From: a bacterium
GTDB lineage: Bacteria; Bacteroidota; Ignavibacteria; Kapaibacteriales; UBA2268
DNA length: 17,478 nt
Assembly: GCA_030426865.1 (NCBI GenBank)
Contig: JAUHXN010000027.1
Location: 1-17,478 of the forward strand
Direction of reading: 5' to 3'
Made by a program: the position numbers and the translations under genes. Under the pieces are notes generated by a model. The model was not told the DNA's origin. It ran no database searches and worked only from the letters and a program-made list of their open reading frames with translations. Numbering within the stretch: the first letter of the stretch is position 1; each line of letters opens with the position of its first letter. Positions 1-7,146 of the stretch are shown piece after piece.

Positions 1-354
1 TCTACTAACAACTCTTCCATTAACAAGTTCGTATTCGTGTAATAGGATACCTATAGTATCTCCATTAGAATATCTAACTTCATGTTCTGTTCTTATGCTA
101 TTTCTATAAGAATATTCGGAAGTTGATTGGACTTTACCATTTTGATTGTATTCAATCTTAGATATAATATCACCATTAGAATTGAACGTTTTGTAAGATA
201 CCTTACTTATTTTGTTATCATTTACAGTTGAGACACGCCATTTCGTTTCTGATTTGATTGTCAGAGTTTCAGCATATTGCGGACCTAATGCGTTTTCACA
301 CCCGATAAATGGGAGTAAAGCAGCTAAAATCAATATATAATGAAGTTTTCTCAA
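1..354 (-). CDS. Lipoprotein, N-terminal part (cut by left window edge)
   Basis: Reading the minus strand from 354 to 1 gives 118 open codons with no stop, so the gene continues beyond the window. The product starts LRKLHYILILAALLPFIGC: a short basic start, a hydrophobic stretch and a lipobox (FIGC) with the lipidated cysteine at residue 19. This predicts a lipoprotein signal peptide and membrane anchoring. The mature part is rich in short polar repeats such as SNGDIISKIEYNQNGK and SNGDTIGILLHEYE, which resemble YD/MORN-like antitoxin or wall-associated repeats, though I cannot assign a family. No ATG is available in frame: the first plausible start is TTG at 354-352, with ATT just upstream, and I chose TTG because it gives a normal signal peptide. 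No good Shine-Dalgarno motif is visible. It lies downstream of, and on the same strand as, the large T9SS gene, but a terminator separates them. Confidence 0.6.
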   Translation of the reverse strand, partial: MRKLHYILILAALLPFIGCENALGPQYAETLTIKSETKWRVSTVNDNKISKVSYKTFNSNGDIISKIEYNQNGKVQSTSEYSYRNSIRTEHEVRYSNGDTIGILLHEYELVNGRVVSR

Positions 355-396
355 AATAGTACTGTGATTAATGTTGCTTAAATTAATAAAAAAAAT

Positions 397-431
397 TGTA
401 AAAAAAAAGCCCTATATTACTATAGAGCTTT
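397..431 (-). terminator. Rho-independent terminator after the T9SS-cargo gene
   Basis: Arms 406-416 and 421-431 pair over 11 bases with one G-T wobble on the minus strand, around a 4-base loop. On the minus strand the hairpin is followed by a run of nine T. It sits about 23 bases beyond the stop of the 454-4047 gene and before the lipoprotein gene, so the two are probably separate transcripts. Confidence 0.75.
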
Positions 432-453
432 AAAATTGATTTATATTTTATAT

Positions 454-3400
454 TTATTTCATTTTATTGAGCTTAAACATATATCTATCACCATTTCCTT
501 CTAATATCAGGTAATAGGTTCCACTAGTCAATTCAGCTAACCCTAACTGTTGGATAGAAGAATTAATGCTTATTGATTTTAACTCTTGACCTGTCTGACT
601 AATAAGAGTTGCTTTTTCAATATTCTGTGTTAACTCTATTGGTATATTGATTGTTATTTCCTCACCAGCAGGATTCGGATATATTTTTATACCTGATTCA
701 GTTGCCTGAAGAACTGAGTTTATAGGTTCTTTTTTCGTAGTAAATGACCATTCTTCAGACCAATCATTTCCAACTTCACCATCGAATGCCATAACTCTCC
801 AATAATAAGTCTGATCATATTCTAGGTCATAAAGGTCTTTCGAACTAGTAGTGATATTAGAGTCATTATAGAAGAAATTTGTGAAGCTCTCATTTCTAGA
901 TACTTGTAGTTTATATGAATCAGCTCCAGGAGTTGGCTCCCATTTGAACAATACAGAGATAGTATCTATATCAATAGATTCATCAGCAGGAGCTAATAGA
1001 ACAGTTCTAGCAAGTCCAGTAGAGAAGTTCCAAGGTTCTGTCCAAGGGCTAGTAGTATCGTTCAATACAGCTCTTACTCTCCAATAATAAGTTTTGTTAG
1101 TTTCAACTGTAGCAAGTTCGTGTCTGTGGTCATCAACAGAAGACAGCTCAACAACGAATGGTCCAGAGAATTCCGGTTTTAGTGAAACTTGTAAATCATA
1201 CTTATACCCTTCTATTTCTGACCAATCCAGCAAAAGAGGTGCTTGATGTCCACCACTATTATTCGCAGGACTAATATGAACAGGTCGTTTCGGACCAGTT
1301 TTGAAAGACCATATTTCCGACCAAGGTCCTTTGACATTATTAGTATCTGTCGCTCTTACTCTCCAATAGTATGTAGCATTCGTTTCTAATTCAGAAATTG
1401 ATTGTTGTAGTGCACCAAGGGTCTGATTATCTTGAGCAGGGATAGAAAAATCAGCTAAACGAGAAAGTTGGAATTGATAATCTACACCTTCAGTAACTGC
1501 TAACCATTTGAAAACAAGTTCATCTGGTTGATTAACAGCACTATTAACTGGTGATGTCAACACAGGAGCAGCTACTACAGTTCTGAATCTCCAAACCTCT
1601 GATAGTTGGCCTTGACTTCCGTCTGCACCTTCTACTACTGCAGCCCAATAATAGTGTGTGATTGCATTTAGTTTTTCGTCTGTTGTTAAAGTATATGTTG
1701 TATCTGTTAAACCAGTTTTTGTTAATACTATATTAGTCAGTTCTTCATCCGTAGCGATTATCAACTTATACTTCTCAGCATCTTCCACAGATGACCACAA
1801 GAAAGTAGGTGTATGTGAAACAGATATTGTATCTTTTACTGGCTCTATTAGTGTAGGAGGGCCAACTAATGTAGTAAAGTCATTTACAGTAGACCAATTA
1901 CTGTAAACACCACCTGTTTTACCTCTTACTCTCCAATAATACTTTGTGTTTGGACTCAACTTGTAAAAAATATCGTAATAAGTATTGGCAGTTATTATAT
2001 CTTCATAAGAGAATGTAAAGCTCTTATTGGCAGAAATTTGGAAATTGTATAAATCAGCTTTTCCAGAAGTACTCCAATCAAATGATAAATCCAATGGTTG
2101 GTTCAATGCACCATTATCAGGACTAGCCAACTGTGGAACTCCCATTCTATTATTATTCAGATATTTGTATAGTAAAGTACCAGAAAACATCAAATCTGAA
2201 TCACTATTTACAGCCATACCATATATTCTACCAGTATGATAACCTGACTGTAATGAATCCCATTCTACTCCACCATTAGTTGTGTGGTAAACTCCCCAAT
2301 GCTGGCTTAAACCGACATAGAGTTCGTTAGCTGATGCTGCAACGAATGAAGCAACAGATTGATTAGGTTGAGATTGTCCAAAATCTCTTGCAGCTATAGG
2401 AATATCTAATTTTGAGAAACTAGTTCCATTATTCTTAGAAATATATAATCCTTCATAAGTTGCTGCATAAAAATTCCCAAATGCAGATTTCATCTTACTT
2501 ACGGTTTTATTTAAAGCATATCCGGTGTTACTAAAACTAGCCCCACCATCAGTAGATTTATAAATTCTATGATTTAATGTAGCATCTGGTCTGTAGAAAT
2601 AAATGTTATTATTAGGGTCTGATTCTAACAAGCACCCACCAGCAGCGTCATCTGGATAATTTTGGATTCTAGTCCAATCGGCACCACCATTAGTTGATTT
2701 ATGCAGTTCTTGTCTTGCCGTTGGCGGCATACCATCTGCGAAAAACAATATAACAGAATACATATCACCATTAGAGGCAACAATAAGATCCATCATAGAA
2801 TCATCATTATCTCCAGGAGTAACGTTGTTCCAAGTAGATCCTTTATCAGTAGATATTATAGCATTATTATCATTAATACCTATAATATTACCATTCATAT
2901 ATTTTAAATTTTTAACCATACCACCAGGGTAGCTAGTTAACTCAGTCCAATCCATTCCTAAATTTGTGGACTTATACATTTTGTCATTGACATTAATTAC
3001 GAACTCAGTTCCAGTATTAATAACAAAACTAGTAACACCAAATGGGTCGAGCGATACTTTGTCCCAATTCTTACCTTTATTAGTACTCTTCACTAACCCT
3101 CTATCAAAATCATAAGCAAGTAAAGTACCATTAGAAAGCTGAGTTATATCCACAACTCCATAGTTTCTTAGTACAGAAGGAAGCCATTCGGTAAATGGAA
3201 GTGGATTATAATACCAAATACCATTTTCTCTTGTTCCTACTACGGCACCTTCGCTTGTATATTCGAAACAAGTAATTGCATCATTTTTTAGAGAATCAGC
3301 TTCTGGTTGATATTTAGTCCATTGTAAGGCGTCATTATTAGATTCCATCAATCCTTTATCATTTGTTGCCATTAGGATTATATCCTTAGAGATAACAGAA

Positions 3401-4047
3401 ATTTGATTGATAAACTTAGTATTATTAGTACCTGAGTTTGCTCTCCTCCAGTTATCACCCTTATCCATTGAGCGGTAAACACCATCTCCATAAGTTCCTA
3501 CCAACAAAGTAGAGTCAAGAGTAAGAGCTATAGCAGTAATATGCATTGCTTCTAAAACTACGTTCTGTCCATTGTTATCTTTGGATCTATTTAATGATTC
3601 CCATTCAGTCCCACCATCAGTAGATACAAATAACCCTGAACCGTAAGTTCCAACATAAATAGTATTATCGTCGAATCGACTTACATAAACAGACGTTACA
3701 TTCAAACTAGAATCAAATGGTAGTTTAGTCCATAAATTACCATCATTTTCTGATACATAGAGTCCATCACCTTGAGTACCAAGATAAACTTTACCTTGAC
3801 TATCGAACTCAATATCATTTATAAATAGATTATTAAGTCCATTGTTCTTTGTTTGAAATGCTTGTCCCCCGTTGGACGATGTATAAACACCATCTCCCCA
3901 AGTACCTGCATATATAAGATCAGATTTATTCGCTTTTAAGACATTAACTCCATTATACCCAGGAGCTTTTACTTTTACTACAGTCTCATTAGAGTAAGTA
4001 GTGTATGTAAATAAGCAAACAATTATCAATAGTAATAGTTTTTTCAT
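454..4047 (-). CDS. Secreted Asp-box propeller / fibronectin-like protein with T9SS type A sorting domain
   Basis: The 1197-residue product starts with a Sec signal peptide (MKKLLLLIIVCLFTYTTYS). Residues about 30-634 carry at least twelve Asp-box-like motifs of the form S-x-D/N-x-G-x-x-W/F (STDGGTEW, SMDKGDNW, STNKGKNW, STNGGADW, STDGGASF), as in sialidase/sortilin/YCF48-type beta-propellers. Residues about 635-1108 are five modules of 93-96 residues resembling fibronectin type III, each with a Y-Y-W motif (YYWRVR or a variant) and ending near W-x-F-x-T. Residues about 1117-1197 (IKIYPNPAGEEITINIP, then GTYYLILEGNGDRYMFKL) match the T9SS type A C-terminal sorting signal. It should be exported across the outer membrane and released or surface-anchored. 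No catalytic residues are recognisable, so an adhesin or surface-binding role is more likely than an enzyme (inference). The start ATG directly precedes the signal peptide. It is divergent from the histidine kinase gene. Confidence 0.9.
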   Translation of the reverse strand: MKKLLLLIIVCLFTYTTYSNETVVKVKAPGYNGVNVLKANKSDLIYAGTWGDGVYTSSNGGQAFQTKNNGLNNLFINDIEFDSQGKVYLGTQGDGLYVSENDGNLWTKLPFDSSLNVTSVYVSRFDDNTIYVGTYGSGLFVSTDGGTEWESLNRSKDNNGQNVVLEAMHITAIALTLDSTLLVGTYGDGVYRSMDKGDNWRRANSGTNNTKFINQISVISKDIILMATNDKGLMESNNDALQWTKYQPEADSLKNDAITCFEYTSEGAVVGTRENGIWYYNPLPFTEWLPSVLRNYGVVDITQLSNGTLLAYDFDRGLVKSTNKGKNWDKVSLDPFGVTSFVINTGTEFVINVNDKMYKSTNLGMDWTELTSYPGGMVKNLKYMNGNIIGINDNNAIISTDKGSTWNNVTPGDNDDSMMDLIVASNGDMYSVILFFADGMPPTARQELHKSTNGGADWTRIQNYPDDAAGGCLLESDPNNNIYFYRPDATLNHRIYKSTDGGASFSNTGYALNKTVSKMKSAFGNFYAATYEGLYISKNNGTSFSKLDIPIAARDFGQSQPNQSVASFVAASANELYVGLSQHWGVYHTTNGGVEWDSLQSGYHTGRIYGMAVNSDSDLMFSGTLLYKYLNNNRMGVPQLASPDNGALNQPLDLSFDWSTSGKADLYNFQISANKSFTFSYEDIITANTYYDIFYKLSPNTKYYWRVRGKTGGVYSNWSTVNDFTTLVGPPTLIEPVKDTISVSHTPTFLWSSVEDAEKYKLIIATDEELTNIVLTKTGLTDTTYTLTTDEKLNAITHYYWAAVVEGADGSQGQLSEVWRFRTVVAAPVLTSPVNSAVNQPDELVFKWLAVTEGVDYQFQLSRLADFSIPAQDNQTLGALQQSISELETNATYYWRVRATDTNNVKGPWSEIWSFKTGPKRPVHISPANNSGGHQAPLLLDWSEIEGYKYDLQVSLKPEFSGPFVVELSSVDDHRHELATVETNKTYYWRVRAVLNDTTSPWTEPWNFSTGLARTVLLAPADESIDIDTISVLFKWEPTPGADSYKLQVSRNESFTNFFYNDSNITTSSKDLYDLEYDQTYYWRVMAFDGEVGNDWSEEWSFTTKKEPINSVLQATESGIKIYPNPAGEEITINIPIELTQNIEKATLISQTGQELKSISINSSIQQLGLAELTSGTYYLILEGNGDRYMFKLNKMK
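718..2145 (-). repeat. Five tandem fibronectin-like modules visible at DNA level
   Basis: Within the T9SS-cargo gene, near-identical stretches encoding the YYWRVR motif recur at about 792, 1074, 1355, 1640 and 1924. The shared core CTTACTCTCCAATA is exact in three copies and partly kept in the others. Spacing is about 280-290 bases, one protein module. The linkers between modules have diverged, so this is an old tandem duplication and not a recent exact repeat. Confidence 0.7.
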
Positions 4048-4128
4048 TTTTCGTTCCAGTTTTATTATAAATAATTTTCAATTTACTCAATTTTAAAGTT
4101 TTATTCTAATACATTTTTTTAAATTGCG

Positions 4129-4153
4129 CTAGTCACTAGTAGTTTAACAACTA
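4129..4153. promoter_or_regulatory. Adjacent short inverted repeats in a divergent intergenic region
   Basis: The 198-base gap between the T9SS-cargo gene and the kinase gene holds CTAGT-C-ACTAG (4129-4139), directly followed by TAGTT-TAAC-AACTA (4140-4153). Such dyads between divergent genes can be operator sites, but they are short and the region is AT-rich, so chance is a serious alternative. A TATAAT-like box on the minus strand (4064-4069) lies close to the T9SS-cargo start, without a well-spaced -35. Confidence 0.25.
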
Positions 4154-4245
4154 TGTCGCTAAATAGTTACATTGCGTATATTCAATTAAAAAAGTATTTA
4201 ATCCCTTTATATATATTTAGTATTTAATTAACTTGGATTTCGTAT

Positions 4246-6135
4246 TTGTTTAATCCTCGGATATTATACTTGTATAAAATTTTTCTAATATTATTTATAC
4301 TATATTTCGTACCTCTCAATATGGTTAGCAGTGAGAAAGATAGTTTAATAAGTATTTATAATAGCGACGCACCCAATGAAGACAAAGTGTTGGCTCTGCT
4401 AAGGTTATCTACTATACAAAGGGAAACTGATGCTTATTCAAGTATTAAAAATGCTCATAATGCAGTAAAAATAGCAAATCAAATTCCTGATAAAACTTTT
4501 TTAATTCGTTCTTATGCAAAGTTAGGTATTACTTATAGAAATTTAGATAGTCTTGATAAGGCATTGGAAGCATTCCTAAAAGGTCTAGAAATAGCAAATG
4601 AAGCTCAAAACAAAGAGTGGCAAACGAATTTTCTAAATTATCTAGGGTCATCATATTTACATTACGGACAAAACAAAATAGCTCTCAAATACTTCAAAAA
4701 ATCATATATAATAGCGTCAGATGAGAATGACTCTGTGGCTATATGCAATGTCCTAAACAATATAGGAATTGTCTTTTGGAGGGAGAATAATCTGGATAGT
4801 TCATTCTATTATATTCATGAATCAATGTTAATCAGTAGGAATTTGAATGATAGTCTTGGATTAGTAAGCTCATTTAACAATTTGGGAATGTTGCAAACTG
4901 AACTCGGAAATGAAAAAAGAGCACTCGGCTATTACAATCAAGCATTAATGCTAGCAAAAAAGCTAAATGATAAATGGGAAATAGCTAATATTCTTAATAA
5001 TATGTGTAATCTTAATATGAGATTAGGGATGTTAGATGAAGTTGAAATGTATTTGAAAGAAGCAATAAAAATTTCAACTGAAATAAAAAGTTCACTTTTA
5101 GAATCTGATTCATATCTTAATCTATCTGAATATTATCAAATGACAAAAGATTATGAGAATTCATTAAAGGCATTCAAACAATATTCTAAAATTAAAATGA
5201 AGTTGATAAACGAAGAGACTTCAGAAAAGATTGCAAGTTTAGAAAAAGACTTCGAATTAAGAAGTAAGGATCGAAATTTAGAAAAATTGAGTGAAGCAAA
5301 TAGTATTCAGTATTATCTTATATTACTATTAGCTTCATCATTAGTATTAGTAGGTATCCTAATATTTATTTACTTTAGAAAGTTCTCTGAAAACAAGTCA
5401 CTCTCTATAGAACTAAGACAGAATAACAAAGATTTGGAAAGATTATCAGATGAGAGAAATAAATTTTTCACATTAATCTCACATGACCTAAAAGCGCCAT
5501 TATACAACATAAGTAATCTAAGCAATCTGATGAAAATGTATGCAAACGATATGGATGAGGCCGAAAGAGATACTACTCTCGATCAATTGAATGTATCGTC
5601 AAAGCACCTATTGACATTAGTTGATAATATATTACTATGGTCTAGAACTCAAGTTGGGAATATGGAGAACAACCCTGAGCCATTACACTTAAACGGGGTA
5701 ATAACGGAAAGTATAGACATTCTTAAACCTCTTGCCACCGAAAAAGAGATAGAGTTAGTAAAAAACACTGAAAAGACAAATAATATAGAGGTAAGAGCTG
5801 ATTTTAATCTACTAAGCACTGCTATAAGAAACTTAATTTCAAATTCAATTAAATTTAGTCACAAAAATCACAAAGTAGAGATTAGAACTGACACTGTAAA
5901 CGGTCACGTAAGAATAGATGTAATTGATACTGGGATTGGTATTTCAGAAGAATTACAAGAACAAATATTAAAAGGCAATGCAAGTACGACTCTTGGTACT
6001 AACAACGAAAAGGGCTCTGGTTTAGGTCTTAAGATAACCAAAGAGTTCATAGAAATGACCGGTGGTCAAGTCACATTAGAAAGCAAAATAGGCGAAGGTA
6101 CAACTTTTTCTATCATACTTCCTAATGTGAAATAA
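4246..6135 (+). CDS. Membrane-bound TPR-repeat sensor histidine kinase
   Basis: The 629-residue product starts with a hydrophobic segment (about 8-27; signal peptide or membrane anchor). An array of TPR helices follows (about 80-305; for example ALEAFLKGLEIANEAQ and ALGYYNQALMLAKKL), then a charged coiled coil (about 309-352) and a second membrane segment (356-377). The cytoplasmic part is a full kinase: HisKA H-box SHDLKAPL with phospho-acceptor His413, N-box RNLISNSIKFS near 528-538, G1 box DTGIGIS at 561-567 and G2 box GSGLGL at 590-595. The TPR region is probably periplasmic and senses the signal (inference). There is no receiver domain and no response regulator gene next to it, so its partner is elsewhere. 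The start is TTG at 4246: an in-frame stop lies at 4225-4227, and the first in-frame ATG (about 4321) would remove the hydrophobic N-terminus. Common as TPR-type kinases in Bacteroidota. Confidence 0.9.
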   Translation: MFNPRILYLYKIFLILFILYFVPLNMVSSEKDSLISIYNSDAPNEDKVLALLRLSTIQRETDAYSSIKNAHNAVKIANQIPDKTFLIRSYAKLGITYRNLDSLDKALEAFLKGLEIANEAQNKEWQTNFLNYLGSSYLHYGQNKIALKYFKKSYIIASDENDSVAICNVLNNIGIVFWRENNLDSSFYYIHESMLISRNLNDSLGLVSSFNNLGMLQTELGNEKRALGYYNQALMLAKKLNDKWEIANILNNMCNLNMRLGMLDEVEMYLKEAIKISTEIKSSLLESDSYLNLSEYYQMTKDYENSLKAFKQYSKIKMKLINEETSEKIASLEKDFELRSKDRNLEKLSEANSIQYYLILLLASSLVLVGILIFIYFRKFSENKSLSIELRQNNKDLERLSDERNKFFTLISHDLKAPLYNISNLSNLMKMYANDMDEAERDTTLDQLNVSSKHLLTLVDNILLWSRTQVGNMENNPEPLHLNGVITESIDILKPLATEKEIELVKNTEKTNNIEVRADFNLLSTAIRNLISNSIKFSHKNHKVEIRTDTVNGHVRIDVIDTGIGISEELQEQILKGNASTTLGTNNEKGSGLGLKITKEFIEMTGGQVTLESKIGEGTTFSIILPNVK

Positions 6136-6145
6136 ACTATTAGAT

Positions 6146-6310
6146 TTATTTCTTCTTCTTGTTTCTTCTTCTGTTTCTAAATTTTCTGGCTTGAGCCATT
6201 TCTTTTTTATGCTCTTTTTCTTGGGCGTCTTTTGCTTTCTTACCCAAATAAATTGCTGGTAAAACTAAAACTACTAATATTCCTAGTACTAATGCTGTAA
6301 CATCTGTCAT
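6146..6310 (-). CDS. Small single-pass membrane protein with basic tail
   Basis: A 54-residue product starting MTDVTALVLGILVVLVLPAI. Residues about 5-22 form one membrane helix. The rest is strongly charged and ends in a Lys/Arg-rich tail (RKFRNRRRNKKKK), predicted cytoplasmic by the positive-inside rule. The frame stays open for 17 more codons upstream, but AGAGG (6316-6320) lies 5 bases before the ATG at 6310, so I place the start there. The gene is convergent with the histidine kinase, with only 10 bases between the stop codons and no terminator between them. It has its own leader, because a terminator separates it from the upstream barrel gene. Family not recognised. The clear ribosome-binding site, the membrane helix and the lack of another gene in the space argue that it is real. 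Confidence 0.6.
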   Translation of the reverse strand: MTDVTALVLGILVVLVLPAIYLGKKAKDAQEKEHKKEMAQARKFRNRRRNKKKK

Positions 6311-6362
6311 ATTTACCTCTATTGTTTTTGTTAAAATGCAATTATTTTCTGAATTATGCAAA

Positions 6363-6392
6363 TAAAAAAAGGCCGAGATAAAATCTCGACCT
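6363..6392 (-). terminator. Rho-independent terminator after the small barrel gene
   Basis: Arms 6370-6379 and 6383-6392 pair over 10 bases with one G-T wobble (AGGTCGAGAT and ATCTCGGCCT on the minus strand) around a 3-base loop. A run of T follows on the minus strand (complement of the A-run 6364-6370). It lies about 32 bases beyond the stop of the 6424-6930 gene. Confidence 0.8.
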
Positions 6393-6423
6393 AATTAAAA
6401 TATCTAGAGGATATGGTTAGTTC

Positions 6424-6930
6424 TTACATCCACCAATCAATACCAATAAATGAATCATTGATACCAAATCCAGCTCTACTATTATCGATATTGTAATTAA
6501 TTATATTCACCCCACCTCTGATAGAAACAGAAGGGAACGGAAACCACATACCACCTAACTCTACATTTGCAGTACTAGTAGAAGGAGTAAAAAGTGTTTC
6601 TGTAAATGCAAAATTGAACTCCGCATAAGGGAATAAATTTCCTTGGTTTTCGAATAATAGTCTGAAGAATGGGTTTACTAATAGGATAGTACCACCATCA
6701 TCACCAGGAGTATCTGTACCACTTTGGTAACCTATTGCTAATCCAGATCCGATATGGAAGTTGTCTTTTAAAGCATAGCCAAAGCTAACCCCCAAATTGA
6801 CATTATTTACTTTAACACCTAATCCAACTTTTTCAGTAGGTAGTGGTGACTTCTTTTCATTCTGTGCATTAGCACCTACCGTTGCAACTAAGAAAACGGC
6901 AACAACAAAACTAATTATTACTTTTTTCAT
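6424..6930 (-). CDS. Small outer-membrane beta-barrel protein
   Basis: A 168-residue product with a Sec signal peptide (MKKVIISFVVAVFLVATVGANA, cleavage before Gln). The mature protein alternates polar and hydrophobic residues with many glycines and aromatics (for example VGLGVKVNNVNLGVSFGYAL, and VSIRGGVNIINYNID near the end), as in small porin/OmpW/OprF-type barrels of about eight strands. It ends in WWM, not the usual terminal Phe. A longer frame starts 10 codons upstream at 6960, but AAGGAG at 6938-6943, 7 bases before the ATG at 6930, and the clean signal peptide fix the start at 6930. It is transcribed away from the DUF2723 gene and closed by its own terminator. Exact function unknown. 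Confidence 0.75.
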   Translation of the reverse strand: MKKVIISFVVAVFLVATVGANAQNEKKSPLPTEKVGLGVKVNNVNLGVSFGYALKDNFHIGSGLAIGYQSGTDTPGDDGGTILLVNPFFRLLFENQGNLFPYAEFNFAFTETLFTPSTSTANVELGGMWFPFPSVSIRGGVNIINYNIDNSRAGFGINDSFIGIDWWM

Positions 6931-6937
6931 ATTAAAA

Positions 6938-6943
6938 CTCCTT
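6938..6943 (-). promoter_or_regulatory. Shine-Dalgarno site deciding the barrel gene start
   Basis: AAGGAG on the minus strand, 7 bases before the ATG at 6930. It picks this start over the in-frame ATG at 6960. The motif is also informative for taxonomy, since classical Bacteroidetes rarely use it. Confidence 0.7.
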
Positions 6944-7097
6944 AAAATGTTAAAAAACAATCTTATAAATATAGATGATTTGTTAGTATATTTAAAATAA
7001 AATTATTCCACAATAGAATAATTAGAACAAAATAAATGTTCGTCACGTAAAGCCAATTTAAAAAGTTGCTTTATTTAAACATTGGGTTTTGTTAAAT

Positions 7098-7127
7098 TTG
7101 AAGTTTTATTTCACCGATGAATATAAT
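7098..7127 (+). promoter_or_regulatory. Possible sigma-70-like promoter of the DUF2723 gene
   Basis: TTGAAG (7098-7103) and TATAAT (7122-7127) are spaced by 18 bases ahead of the start at 7147. The expected transcript start (about 7134) would leave a very short leader, just including AAGG at 7135-7138. In a region this AT-rich a chance match is likely. Confidence 0.3.
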
Positions 7128-7146
7128 ATTAATTAAGGTTTAGAGT

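Noticed and set aside
454..4047. Reading the Asp-box protein as a sialidase or other glycosidase
   Set aside because: Asp-boxes are structural. I see no sialidase catalytic signature such as an FRIP motif with the arginine triad, so an enzyme call is not supported.
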